Positions 29,768 through 40,410 of a DNA stretch of 64,000 nt are shown here, in pieces (position 1 is the first letter of the stretch; each line of letters begins with the position of its first letter). The notes beneath the pieces were generated by a model. The model was not told the origin of the DNA. It worked only from the letters and a program-made list of their open reading frames with translations, and searched no databases. This DNA comes from Tetraselmis striata (lineage: Eukaryota; Chlorophyta; Chlorodendrophyceae; Chlorodendrales; Chlorodendraceae), in assembly GCA_006384855.1 (NCBI GenBank), contig VCJN01003583.1, positions 78,345 through 142,344 of the forward strand. The letters run 5' to 3'. Both the position numbers and the translations under genes were made by a program.

Positions 29768-31355
29768 GTGGTTGCTCTTGCGAGTGCTGTTGTCGATGCA
29801 CGAGGGGCGTGCATGCTGGGGCTGAATGATGATCTCGGAAGCTACCCGGACATGTGGGTGAAGGACAGTGGGGCGTATCCGCATATGGTGGCTGACTCTG
29901 ACAGCTTCGTGGAGTATGAGCAGCTTGCACCACCGGTTGAGGTGGGGGTATTTGCTGTCTGGCGGTGGGCCGGGGGACGGTCTGGATGGTTGTTCGAGCC
30001 GATGGCGGCGAAGTACGCAGTGTGCTTCGTGGGGTTCTGCATGTCCCGGACTTGCCGGGCAAAACAAAGCATGGCTACCGCAGGTTGTTTAGCTAGCGGT
30101 TGGCGCAGGAGCGTGGCGCTTCGTTTCATTACACGGCCAACGGAGACTCCATGGTCTTGCGCTCTGCTGGCCGTGATATGACGGTCCCTATCGGGCGCGC
30201 TCCGGGTTTGTAAGCTTTCCGCAGCAGAATACTACGGAGCGGGCATGCGCCCAGCCCTGCGGATGTTGTTGCGTTGCAAGCTTGTGGGAAGTTGTCAATA
30301 TTGCTGTGGCACAGACGTCTTGGCCATCTGCATGCTGCAGGCATGGATCGTTTGCTTGCGGAGAGCGTCTCGGGGATCACGTTCGCGAAGGATGAGATAC
30401 TGCCGTTTTGTGACTGTTGCGCGTTGGCGAAGTCTCACGAACAGCCGCGGTCGCGCATTGCGTCAAAGCGTCCTACTGGGCCACTGCAGAAGTTTGGAGC
30501 TGGCATCTGGGGGCCAGTGGGTGTGACGTCCATTGGCGGGTTCCGTTACGTGTTTGGGATGACTGACTACTACTCGGCATACGGCTGGGTGGTGTTCATG
30601 AAGTCCAAGCATGAGGCTCCCAGGGGCGTCTCCCTTGGGCGTCTGTGCCTGGGCGCTAGGCATGGCGGTGGAGCGAGACTGGGACAATGCGACGCTGAAG
30701 GTGCATCAGGCCAAGTACATTGATGACATGGTGCACAAGTTCAACCTTGCTGACGCTCACGCTGTGAGCACCCCGGCGGAGGTTGGTGCCGATGTCCCCG
30801 GTAGCAACAAGCCGTTGGCTGCTGAGATGCGATATCAGGCCCTTGTGGGCAGCCTGTTGTACGCGATGGTGGCTACCCGCCCCGATATTGCCGAAGCTGT
30901 GAGCAAGTTGTGCAGGGTGATGGCCAAGCCTGAAGAGCGCCACTGGCAGGCTGCCAAGCGAGTCCTGCGATACCTGAAGGGTACCCAAACCCTGGGGCTG
31001 ACCTTCAGTGGGGGCAAGGCTGACGGCTTACTGCACGGGTACTGCGACGCCGACTGGGCTGGAGACGTGGTGTCACGACGCTCCACCACTGGCTTCGTCT
31101 TCATGCTTTGTGGAGCTGCAGTGAGTTGGAAGTCGCAGCTGCAGACCACTGTGGCGCTGTCAGCGGAGCAGCAAGCACATCGCCATCAAGTACCACTTCA
31201 CACGGGAGAAGGTGCTCAGCGGGGAGGTGGCAATTGAGTACTGCCCGACTGCAGAGATGGTTGCGGATGCACTCACCAAGGCTCTGGGAAGGCTGAAGCA
31301 CGCGGAGTTCGCCATGCAGATGTTGGGCCCGTGATGATTGCATGGCGAGTGGGGG
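29768..31355 (+). pseudogene. copia fragment with internal deletion
   Basis: Begins in the protease region (GACMLGLNDDLGSYPDMWVK DSG), continues through the integrase zinc region to KSKHEAPRG at 30620, then jumps directly to reverse transcriptase C-terminal sequence (CAWALGMAVERDWDNATLK) and to RNase H. A second small deletion near 31165 removes part of RNase H before the STA-EAEY motif. Frame breaks at 29945 and 30205. It has no 5' LTR; its left edge is joined to viral sequence at 29767. Confidence 0.9.
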
Positions 31356-31654
31356 TGTTGTTTGATACCAGTCTTGCAGGCGTTTGACCGGCTGTTTGGA
31401 GCCTTGACGCCTGCACACTCTCAGCAGTGCATGTAGACGGCGGAGCGATCGTACGGCTACGAGTACGAGGACGCGAGTACATCTCCGGCAGCAGATGTAC
31501 ATCACGGAGCGGCTGTACATATACCAGTACGAGGACGCCCATGCGAGCACAATCAAGATTCCGGTACTGCTGAGTATCAATGGTGGGCGCCATGCAGTAC
31601 TAGAATATACTGCAGGATATCGGCCGATGCAGCAGCGGATACTGTATTGTACGG
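31356..31654 (+). repeat. copia LTR, 3' truncated
   Basis: Starts TGTTGTTTGATACC after the polypurine tract (GAGTGGGGG, 31347-31355) and stops after about 299 bp at GTATTGTACGG, so its TATA region is lost. Fourteen unrelated bases separate it from the next LTR at 31669. Confidence 0.85.
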
Positions 31655-31668
31655 TCAACGATGCGGAG

Positions 31669-32158
31669 TGTTGAAATATGGGCGTGAGGGAAAAGAACGA
31701 CTGTCTCTTACAACGGGTCGCGCCCTGCCTTTATACTCGCGCACGCCATGGTACGCGCGCCACCCATTAGCGCATCCGCCACCTTGCGCCATCGCGCGCT
31801 GACTGTATTCTCCAGTACTTAATGCATATGTGCGAGCCTGAGTATTGGCATTATCTATGTCCGTACAATACAGTATCCGCTGGTGCATCGGCCGATATCC
31901 TGCAGTATATTCTAGTACTGCATGGCGCCCATCATTGATACTCAGCAGTACCGGAATCTTGATTGTGCTCGCACGGGCGTCCTCGTACTCGTAGATGTAC
32001 AGCCGCTCCGCGATGTACGTCTGCTGCCGGAGATGTACTCGCGTCCTCGTACTCGTAGCCGTACGATCGCTCCGCCGTCTACAGATACTGCTGAGAGTGT
32101 GCAGGCGTCAGGCTCCAGACAGCCGGTCAAACGCCTGCAAGACTGGTATCAAACAACA
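31669..32158 (-). repeat. 3' LTR of copia element 1
   Basis: 490 bp, TGTTGAAATA to TCAAACAACA. One base is missing relative to other copies near 32110. A polypurine tract (GAGTGGGGG on the minus strand) adjoins it. Confidence 0.9.
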
Positions 32159-32179
32159 CCCCCACTCGCCATGCAGTCA

Positions 32180-35100
32180 TCACGCGCCCAACATCTGCAT
32201 GGCGAACTCCGCGTGCTTCAGCCTTCCCAGAGCCTTGGTGAGTGCATCCGCAACCATCTGTGCAGTCGGGCAGTACTCAATTGCCACCTCCCCGCTGAGC
32301 ACCTTCTCCCGTGTGAAGTGGTACTTGATGGCGATGTGCTTGCTGCGACCATGGGTCATGGGGTTGCGCGTCAGCGCAATGCAGCTCTGGTTGTCCTCGA
32401 AGATCACTGTGGCCTCGGACTGAGCACAACACAGCTCGCGCAGCAGCTCGCGCAAGAACAGCGCCTCGCACACAGCAGCACACAACGCCATGTACTCCGC
32501 CTCCGCCGTTGACAGCGCCACAGTGGCCTGCAGCTGCGACTTCCAACTCACTGCAGCTCCACAAAGCATGAAGACGAAGCCAGTGGTGGAGCGTCGTGAC
32601 ACCACGTCTCCAGCCCAGTCGGCGTCGCAGTACCCGTGCAGTAGGCCGTCAGCCTTGCCCCCACTGAAGGTCAGCCCCAGGGTTTTGGTACCCTTCAGGT
32701 ATCGCAGGACTCGCTTGGCAGCCTGCCAGTGGCGCTCTTCAGGCTTGGCCATCACCCTGCACAACTTGCTCACAGCTTCGGCAATGTCGGGGCGGGTAGC
32801 CACCATCGCGTACAGCAGGCTGCCCACAAGGGCCTGATAGGGCATCTCAGCAGCCAACGGCTTGTTGCTACCGGGGACATCGGCACCAACCTCCGCTGGG
32901 GTGCTCACAGCGTAAGCGTCAGCAAGGTTGAACTTGTGCACCATGTCATCAATGTACTTGGCCTGATGCACCTTCAGCGTCGCATTGTCCCAGTCTCGCT
33001 CCACCGCCATGCCTAGCGCCCAGGCACAGATGCCCAAGTCCTTGATGTCAAAGCGGGCGCCTAATGCCGTCTTGAAATCCGCGGCCCATACTGCGTCCTT
33101 GAAGGCAAAGATCATGTCGTCCACGTACACCACCAGGATGCAGATCAACTGCCCACCCTGCCAGTAGACGTACGCGCCAGGGTCGGACTTGAGCTGCTGA
33201 AACCCGTAGCACACCAAGAACTTATGCAAGGTGTTGTGCCAATTTCGGGGTGATTGCTTCAGCCCGTACAGGCTCTTCAACAAGCGCAAGACCATGGGCC
33301 GCCCTCTTGCATCGTACTGCTCATAGCCAGGCGGCGGCCTCATGTAGATCTCCTCCTCCACTGGAGCATACGGGAACGCCGTGTCGACATCAACCTGATG
33401 GATATTCCAACCGTATTGTACTGCAATCGCAAACAGCACTCGGATAGTGGTGAACTTCACGGTCGGTGCAAAAGTCTCTGCATAGTCGATGCCATGTCGT
33501 TGACGGCAGCCTTGGACAACCAGTCGGGCCTTGAAGCGCGCGATACTGCCATCAGCGTTGTATTTGACCTTGAATACCCATTTGCTGGGAATGGCTGTTC
33601 GCTCCTCTGGTAGCTCGCACACCACCCACGTGCCCTGCTTCTCCAACGAGTTGAATTCTGACTCTACGGCTTGCGCCCATTGCTCCTTGAACGGTCCGGA
33701 CAGGGCCTGCTTGAGCGTGATGGGCTCATCGACACCCTGTGTCACTGCCGCGAATGCGGCGGCCATCATAGCTGCAGCGTCGTCGTTGGGGTTTTCCGGA
33801 TGCACGACCCACCATTGCCCAGGAGCTCGGCGAGAACGAGCAGGGTAGGGGTCCCTCTCAGCACGCTGGACTATAGGTTCCTCTTGCCCGCCATCGTCGA
33901 TTCCCTCGTTCGTCTCCAACTGGGTCAGCTCCAGCGTGGGTTGCTGCGGTCCAAGTTCCAGTTCCTCCGCAGTCAGTGGCTCCTCCTCAATCTCAAGCTC
34001 CTCCTCAACGTCGTCCGTTTCATCCACGACACGCCGGTGAGCCTCGGTTATCTCTTGCAGCCGTGATGCGTCGGACGTGCTGCCAACCCCGCTGTTATCG
34101 AGAAGTGCCTGGTATTGGGGGAACATCTCAAGGCTTGCAGCAGCATCGCCCCCACTGCCCCCCTTGCTGCTGGAAGCCGCATCACGCCAACCCTCATCGA
34201 AAATCACATTCCGACTTGCAACCACGCGGCGAGTAGCTGGGTTCCACACCAAGTAGGTGTGAGATTCCTGCCCATAACCAACGAAGACCCCGCGAAAGGC
34301 CTTGGCGTCAAGCTTCCGCCTATTCCCGGCATCCACGTGCACATACGCTGGACAGCCGAACACCCGCAACCCAGCCACATCTGGGGTCTTGCCAGTGTGA
34401 CGCCGGTAGGGAACAGAACCGACACCCCGACTGTAGACATTGTTGCGGATGTGCATCGCGGTACAGAAGGCCAGCGCCCAGAACTCACGACCCAGGCCAG
34501 CATGTAGAAGCATAGCCACCGTCATCTCGGACAGAGTAAGCCACATACGCTCCTGCAGACCATTCTGCCATTGGCAGTATGGCGCAGAAAACTCAGGAAC
34601 GAAGTGCAGGCCATCGCATGCAGATCGAAAATCCGCACTCTGGAAGACTGAGTCGTTGTCCAATCTCAGGCGAGCTGTACTCTTGTCGTATCCGAATCGG
34701 GGATGCACGCGCCTGATAGCGCGCACCACCAACAGCAGAGCCCTCGGAGCCTCATCCTTGGACTTCATGAACACCACCCAGCCGTATGCCGAGTAGTAGT
34801 CAGTCATCCCAAACACGTAACGGAACCCGCCAATGGACGTCACACCCACTGGCCCCCAGATGTCAGCTCCAAATTTCTGCAGTGGCCCAGTAGGACGCTT
34901 TGACGCAATGCGCGACCGCGGCTGTTCGTGAGACTTCGCCAACGCGCAACAGTCACAAAACGGCAGTATCTCATCCTTCGCGAACGTGATCCCCGAGACG
35001 CTCTCCGCAAGCAAACGATCCATGCCTGCAGCATGCAGATGGCCAAGACGTCTGTGCCACAGCAACTTTGACAACTTCCCACAAGCTTGCAGCGCAACAA

Positions 35101-36841
35101 CATCCGCAGGGCTGGGCGCACGCCCGCTCTTTAGTATTCTGCTGCGGAAAGCGTACAAGTTGCTTCCCGGAGCGCGCCCGATAGGGACCGTCATATCACG
35201 GCCAGCAGAGCGCAAGACCATGGAGTCCCCGTTGGCCGTGTAATGAAACGAAGCGCCACGCTCCTGCGCCAACCGCTGGCTAAACAACCTGCGGTAGCCA
35301 TGCTTTGTTTTGCCCGGCAAGTCCGGGACATGCAGAACCCCACGCAGCACACTGCGTACTTCGCCGCCATCGGCTCGAGCAACCATCCAGACCGTCCCCC
35401 GGCCCACCGCCAGACAGCAAATACCCCCCACCTCAACCGGTGGTGCAAGCTGCTCATACTCCACGAAGCTGTCAGAGTCAGCCACCATATGCGGATATGC
35501 CCCACTGTCCTTCACCCACATGTCCGGGTAGCTTCCGAGATCATCATTCAGCCCCAGCATGCACGCCCCTCGTGCATCGACAACAACACTCGCAAGAGCA
35601 ACCGCATCAAGCAAGTAAGCGGAATCAGACTTGGTTACAACACGGGCAGAGCCGCCCATGCCACCAGAGGCACTACCCGCCTCATCATCAGACATGCCGA
35701 AGCAGTCAGACAGCCCAGACAGCGATATGATCTCATCCATGTTGTGGCTGTCCAGGTCATGCTCGCGCTCATTCGCCTGAGCAACAGCACCAGCAGCCTC
35801 AGCCGGCCGCACATCCTCCTCGGACTCATACTCCCCTCCGAAGAGGTCATACAGCAGGGTGCCCGGTTCCGGCGCCCAATCATCCCACTCGTCATCCAGC
35901 AGGGACAGCGCAACGCGCTTTGCAGGTGGGGTGTTACCGGCATTCTCAGCCATGAAAGCAACATGCTCCTCCTCCTCATCAGCAACAAAGGCCGCCGGTG
36001 CCGGGTCCGCAGCAGCTTGACGCCTGTTGCCTCTTGGGCGCTGCGGGCAGTCCCGCTTGAAGTGAGGCCCACCGCACTGCCAGCATCCACCGCGCAGAGG
36101 GGCACCAAGGCGGCGAGGTCCAGATCCATCGCCTGTGGCCAGATGGGCGGAGCGCTTGGTGCCACCACTGGCTATGTAGCCCTCCGCAGATGGCTCCGAT
36201 GCATGGTTCTTCTCAATACGCTTGGAGTAGTTCTGCGCCAGCTTGAGGCAGTCACCCTCCCAGGTGATGGCGCGGCCCTCATGCTCCGCGGTCACCTGCA
36301 GGATACCGATGATGGGCTCGTACTCGGGACGGAGGCCAGCCAGGAACTGAGTCACAACTTGGTTATGTGATGGAGCTTCAACATCCTCATGCTCCTCAGC
36401 CTCAGCCACCAAGTCCAAGAAGGCGTTGTCCAGGCGATGGTAGTATGCCTCCGCAGTCTCGGTGCGCTGTTGACCGGATTGGAGCACCGCATACATGTCG
36501 GAGATCCTGCCAAGATGGCCTCCCTCAAAGCGGGTGCGCAGAGCTGCCCAGGCTTGGCCTCCAGAGGTAGCATTGTCATTCAGGTGCCGACGGATGACAT
36601 CCAGGAGCTCCTCGGGGAGCAGCGCAGTCAGGGTTGCATACAGCTTGAAGTGCTGATCAGATGAGGCATGCTCACTCATCATCATGGCCTGCTTCATGCC
36701 AGTGGCGTTGCAATAGGCCTCCATCTGGTGCCTCCAGCGGCGCCACCCCTTGGTCTGACCAGAGAAAACGGGCGGCAACGGAATGCGCGGCGCGCGGGCG
36801 GACACTCCTTCCGGCATGATGATCACAGTGATGGAAATCAA
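32180..36841 (-). CDS. copia Gag-Pol polyprotein, intact
   Basis: 1553 codons in one frame, with no gag-pol shift. The first Met is at 36841; the Met nine codons in (MPEGVSARAPRI) may be the real start. Gag (about 20-230) has a UBN2-like helical region. The zinc knuckle CWQCGGPHFKRDC (Cys-Cys-His-Cys) is at about 253-265. Protease has WVKDSGAYPHM at about 442-452. Integrase has HRRLGHLH and CDCCALAK for the zinc site, then a DDE core in DIWGPV, LRLDNDS and NGLQERM. Reverse transcriptase has WVFKVKYNADGSIARFKARL, VDVDTAFPYAPVEEEIYMRP, LYGLKQSPRNWH and YVDD. RNase H has YCDADWAGD, STAEAEYMAL and DNQSCIAL. All catalytic residues I can check are present, so it could supply proteins for the deleted copies. 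An Asp/Glu-rich linker separates integrase and reverse transcriptase. Confidence 0.95.
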   Translation of the reverse strand: MISITVIIMPEGVSARAPRIPLPPVFSGQTKGWRRWRHQMEAYCNATGMKQAMMMSEHASSDQHFKLYATLTALLPEELLDVIRRHLNDNATSGGQAWAALRTRFEGGHLGRISDMYAVLQSGQQRTETAEAYYHRLDNAFLDLVAEAEEHEDVEAPSHNQVVTQFLAGLRPEYEPIIGILQVTAEHEGRAITWEGDCLKLAQNYSKRIEKNHASEPSAEGYIASGGTKRSAHLATGDGSGPRRLGAPLRGGCWQCGGPHFKRDCPQRPRGNRRQAAADPAPAAFVADEEEEHVAFMAENAGNTPPAKRVALSLLDDEWDDWAPEPGTLLYDLFGGEYESEEDVRPAEAAGAVAQANEREHDLDSHNMDEIISLSGLSDCFGMSDDEAGSASGGMGGSARVVTKSDSAYLLDAVALASVVVDARGACMLGLNDDLGSYPDMWVKDSGAYPHMVADSDSFVEYEQLAPPVEVGGICCLAVGRGTVWMVARADGGEVRSVLRGVLHVPDLPGKTKHGYRRLFSQRLAQERGASFHYTANGDSMVLRSAGRDMTVPIGRAPGSNLYAFRSRILKSGRAPSPADVVALQACGKLSKLLWHRRLGHLHAAGMDRLLAESVSGITFAKDEILPFCDCCALAKSHEQPRSRIASKRPTGPLQKFGADIWGPVGVTSIGGFRYVFGMTDYYSAYGWVVFMKSKDEAPRALLLVVRAIRRVHPRFGYDKSTARLRLDNDSVFQSADFRSACDGLHFVPEFSAPYCQWQNGLQERMWLTLSEMTVAMLLHAGLGREFWALAFCTAMHIRNNVYSRGVGSVPYRRHTGKTPDVAGLRVFGCPAYVHVDAGNRRKLDAKAFRGVFVGYGQESHTYLVWNPATRRVVASRNVIFDEGWRDAASSSKGGSGGDAAASLEMFPQYQALLDNSGVGSTSDASRLQEITEAHRRVVDETDDVEEELEIEEEPLTAEELELGPQQPTLELTQLETNEGIDDGGQEEPIVQRAERDPYPARSRRAPGQWWVVHPENPNDDAAAMMAAAFAAVTQGVDEPITLKQALSGPFKEQWAQAVESEFNSLEKQGTWVVCELPEERTAIPSKWVFKVKYNADGSIARFKARLVVQGCRQRHGIDYAETFAPTVKFTTIRVLFAIAVQYGWNIHQVDVDTAFPYAPVEEEIYMRPPPGYEQYDARGRPMVLRLLKSLYGLKQSPRNWHNTLHKFLVCYGFQQLKSDPGAYVYWQGGQLICILVVYVDDMIFAFKDAVWAADFKTALGARFDIKDLGICAWALGMAVERDWDNATLKVHQAKYIDDMVHKFNLADAYAVSTPAEVGADVPGSNKPLAAEMPYQALVGSLLYAMVATRPDIAEAVSKLCRVMAKPEERHWQAAKRVLRYLKGTKTLGLTFSGGKADGLLHGYCDADWAGDVVSRRSTTGFVFMLCGAAVSWKSQLQATVALSTAEAEYMALCAAVCEALFLRELLRELCCAQSEATVIFEDNQSCIALTRNPMTHGRSKHIAIKYHFTREKVLSGEVAIEYCPTAQMVADALTKALGRLKHAEFAMQMLGA

Positions 36842-37760
36842 CTGCAGAGCGGGACAGAGGCCAAGTCAGCGGTCTGGTCCTCACAGGGCCAAAAGCCCCC
36901 ACCACTGCTTGCCGCAGTGGCAACTTTCTCCCACCAGAGATGGTCAACAGGGAGAAACTCGGTCAAAATTTCGAAATTGGGGAGAGAAAACAACCGGAGC
37001 CGCACAAACTTTTAATTACCGGCCGCGATTAATCAACAAACAACCGCGGCCCCGCGGAAATCAAATTACCGGCTACGATAAATCGGAAAACCACCGGGAA
37101 ATCCGGCAAATTTTGATTCTCGTAGATTCGCCTATAACACGGCGGAAACTACGTCGTTCTCCGGTCGCAGACTGCTGCTAACTCGGCAACCTGCCTGCCT
37201 CGTGACGAGGGTCGATACCACTGGCACAAGGCCACGACAGAGCGCTCGACGAGGCCGTCTGCCCCCCCTGTGGCCGGCGAGGCAGCTCGACACACTCTAA
37301 CTGGGCGAGCGACAAGCGCACACGAGTCGACACGACTCGAAGCCGGCCCGAGTCGTCGAGAGACTGAAAGGGCCGTCGGAACGCGGCCCCAGGCGTCGAG
37401 AGGCACAGCCGAAACGAGAGAGGTCGACAGCAGCGTCGAGCTGCACAGGCAAACAGCCCCTACGCCCCTACAGGACGCCCACTGCCTAGGGAGGCCAGTG
37501 TCGAGCAGCGACCTCGCGTCGCACAGGCAAACGAGCCCCACGCCCCGTCCCAGGGCGCCCACTGACTGCCACCGTCAGTGCACCGCTTCTCGCGGCCACG
37601 CTCGGCTCTCAGCGAGCGAAAACGAGTCGTTCGAGTCCCCAGCCCAACAGCGCAGGTCCCCTCCCAAGAATCAGCAGCAAGGGGCGGCGGAAGAACCTGG
37701 TTGTGATGCTCCTGTGGTTGGCAGAGGCCGCTCCTTGGCTTGGGAGATGAAGGGAAGCGA
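36842..37760 (-). other. copia element 1 leader
   Basis: About 920 bp between PBS and Gag, with a TAATTACCGGCCGCGATTAA block near 37011-37032 and GTCGAC-rich sequence at 37325-37430. Open frames on both strands are not supported by any domain. Confidence 0.75.
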
Positions 37761-37774
37761 GGGCCCAACTAACC
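37761..37774 (-). other. primer-binding site, two-base variant
   Basis: GGTTAGTTGGGCCC on the minus strand: the half-tRNA iMet PBS with two extra bases relative to GGTTATGGGCCC. Also found at 48290-48303 and 51425-51438. Confidence 0.5.
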
Positions 37775-38265
37775 TTTTGAAATATGGGCGTGAGGGAAAA
37801 GAACGACTGTCTCTTACAACGGGTCGCGCCCTGCCTTTATACTCGCGCACGCCATGGTACGCGCGCCACCCATTAGCGCATCCGCCACCTTGCGCCATCG
37901 CGCGCTGACTGTATTCTCCAGTACTTAATGCATATGTGCGAGCCTGAGTATTGGCATTATCTATGTCCGTACAATACAGTATCCGCTGGTGCATCGGCCG
38001 ATATCCTGCAGTATATTCTAGTACTGCATGGCGCCCATCATTGATACTCAGCAGTACCGGAATCTTGATTGTGCTCGCACGGGCGTCCTCGTACTCGTAG
38101 ATGTACAGCCGCTCCGCGATGTACGTCTGCTGCCGGAGATGTACTCGCGTCCTCGTACTCGTAGCCGTACGATCGCTCCGCTGTCTACAGATACTGCTGA
38201 GAGTGTGCAGGCGTCAAGGCTCCAGACAGACGGTCAAACGCCTGCAAGACTGGTATCAAACAACA
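37775..38265 (-). repeat. 5' LTR of copia element 1
   Basis: 491 bp. The inner end is TTTTGAAATA in place of TGTTGAAATA, otherwise as the others. Confidence 0.9.
37834..37841 (-). promoter_or_regulatory. LTR promoter TATA box
   Basis: TATAAAGG on the minus strand, 59 bp before the end of the 5' LTR. The same box is at matching positions in every full LTR here (for example 51357-51364). Transcription would start about 30 bp downstream, near the CCGTTGTAAGAGACAG stretch. Confidence 0.65.
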
Positions 38266-38930
38266 CGGCCGTCAGGTTCGCAAGGCATAGTGGCCCGATA
38301 CTGGTCAAACACGCGTGGCAGCCTGGGATAGTGCTGATATGGTAGGTTGAGATCAGATTCCGAGGGCGGGACGTGTAGCGGTGCCCGGCGCGGCGGGTTG
38401 ACTCGGCGTGCGAAGAGCTATAATGGTGCGACAGCGGGCGGAGCCGAGGGACGCGACGCGGGCGATCTGGGTGTGCCGTGGGCGAGACGCAATCATGACG
38501 TCCACAGAGCAACAACACACCCACACGCAAAAAGTCTCCAGATATATGTCTAAGCTGCTCGCATGGACGGCCTGCATGCCAGAGGCAGCGTGGAGAGTGC
38601 CCGAGCTCCCCCGCCGAAATGTGTCGAGCGGGATGTATCGCAGAAACCGACGAAAATTGACGCCGCTCAGCTGAACGTGCAGGCCGCCGTGGGACTCTTT
38701 AAACGAAATGACACAGGGGGAAACTCGGCGAGGGGGGACTTGGGGTACAATGGTTCAGGGGGTTCATTTTGGAAAGATGGGCAGCACGCGTGGGTGGGCG
38801 AGGGTGACAGTGGAATGTCGGTGGGCAGGTGAGATGTGCCCGCCGCAGTGCTGGGTGCCTGCAAAGGTATCGCGCCGCGACGCGTAGAAGTGAGACAGCA
38901 AAACGTAGAAATCACGTACGGGTATGGTAG
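38266..38930 (+). other. unassigned region with a possible exon
   Basis: A frame at 38494 reads MTSTEQQHTHTQKVSRYMSK, LLAWTACMPEAAWRVPELPR and an overlapping frame reads PPKCVERDVSQKPTKIDAAQ, LNVQAAVGLFKRNDTGG. They could be one exon with a frame break. No domain recognised. Confidence 0.3.
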
Positions 38931-39400
38931 ATCCGTATAATCGCTAAACTCACTATTATTAACGCCGTGCGGGTGTGCCGTGCCTACTCAAATATGATTC
39001 TCGCCCTGCAAGATACGGATGTCACACACGGCAATCCCATTTGAGTAGGGACTCCAGAAATGTCTCCATAGCACCTTTCAACTTTTCATTGCTTTTTGCT
39101 CAATCACAAAAATCCGGGTCATTCTCAGCTACAAATTTACAGGTTTTCCTACCACGACGAAACAATATAGAGATCAACAATTTTCGGTGTGTAAGATGTC
39201 GCCGTTGTTGTTGTTGTTTTCTCAATGTTCCCGAAAACATAAACATAAAATATAAAATATAAAACATAAAATATCATGAAATTATTCTTTGAATACTATG
39301 CGCTCATCACATCCTTTCATGCCAGCAAAACGACTTCACTAAATCGAGGAGGAGACCCTTCGTCAACAGGCATAAGAAATCGACAGTGAGGATACGAAGG
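38931..39400. other. AT-rich non-coding stretch
   Basis: No gene seen. ATAAAATATAAAATATAAAA at 39244-39270 is a short A/T repeat. GC content falls sharply compared with both sides. Confidence 0.5.
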
Positions 39401-39960
39401 GGGAGCTAGTGATATTTCATCACTGAAAGAGGTAGGCATCGTCAGTAGGGATGTCATCGGAATCGAAGTCCACTTGGAAAAAACGTATTTCCATGTTTGT
39501 CTGCGGAGGGGATAATTGTGTACGACATGTTTGTGTAAACGGCAAGGTCAATCCAGTTTGTGCCGTCGTCAGATCCTTGAATATTACAGAACTGGACTAA
39601 TATGTTATTCCATGCTTCCGTATTCCAAAACCGTACGCCGGTAATCGTGTTGAATGGAGTTGAATGGCAAGGAAGTAAGGTGATGAGTTAGCGGGATCAG
39701 CAACCATGCCTCGTATGAGGCACCGCTTTTCCTGTCGAACGCTCGCCAACCTTGATAGTTAACAGCAACATTACCCGACTCGGTCACGGTGTATCCCTGG
39801 TCAGTCTATGCAGCCAAAGCGGGAAGGCCTTGGATAGGTTCGTAGATAACCAACTCGGCGATGGATATAACGTTACTTGCGTTCGAGCTTAGCCAGGTAA
39901 AAATATCGAGTACACAGCATATCCTCGTATACTACGCGCGGACAATTTAATATAGCGTAC
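39400..39960 (-). pseudogene. F5/8 type C (discoidin-like) domain fragment
   Basis: Reading leftwards: LSSNASNVISIAELVIYEPI, QGLPALAA, an in-frame TAG near 39808, TDQGYTVTESGNVAVNYQGW, RAFDRKSGASYEAW. After a frame change near 39650 comes ITGVRFWNTEAWNNILVQFC, NIQGSDDGTNWIDLAVYTN. The AFD...W step and the QGSDDGTNW strand are typical of F5/8 C domains, which bind sugars or lipids and occur on viral fibres and cell-surface proteins. Low GC and decay suggest a separate, older insertion. It could be viral or cellular. Confidence 0.5.
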
Positions 39961-40410
39961 TCGCGGGACAACGAGTACGAATACGGCCTCCCCTGCGGCG
40001 TTAGGGCAGAACCTACTCACGCCTCGACCCATGACCAACCACCCTGACCGTGCGTCCCCGTGTGGTCGCGACTGGTGACCAGACTGGAGGAGTGCGCTCT
40101 CAACCCTAAAACTTGGCTCTGGGTGCGAGCAGTCGTGCGCAGGTGGCGTCAGCCGTCTGAACGGCGAGCGGTTGGCGGCTGCAGGTGTGATCTGCGTCCT
40201 TTATTTGCCGACTCACCCACCCAACTGCACCTGCTGGTAAAGCACACGGCTCCATCTAGACCTCCGAAGCGGTGGCCGTTTTTTTCGAAACACCTTCCTT
40301 AGTACCAAACCTGGCTAGCTACGTGGGGGTTTGGGGATTTTTGTCGTGTCGACCGAGAAATAGGCGTTCGCCTGACCACCTCTTTGGTTGCTGTTTTGTT
40401 ACAGTTGGCT

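Larger units (their letters stand above)
28547..31007 (+). repeat. segmental duplication, copy 1
   Basis: Aligns with 61541-64000 (offset 32994, then 32993 after one indel) with about four differences: an extra A near 29175, A/G near 29628, T/A near 30298 and G/A near 30958. It covers part of the small basic gene, the methyltransferase, the unknown minus frame and the copia fragment. The true right end is unknown because copy 2 reaches the window edge. Confidence 0.95.
31669..38265 (-). mobile_element. full-length copia element 1
   Basis: 6.6 kb with LTRs at both ends, leader, PBS region and a single uninterrupted Gag-Pol on the minus strand. The flanks CGGAG (31664-31668) and CGGCC (38266-38270) match at only 3 of 5 positions, so the target duplication is imperfect or lost. 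The LTRs differ at several sites, so it is not brand-new despite the intact frame. Confidence 0.9.

Noticed and set aside
35243..36370. 375-residue frame opposite to Gag (also 52827-53954)
   Set aside because: Present only as the antisense of gag in both copies; no domains, so a shadow of strong codon bias.
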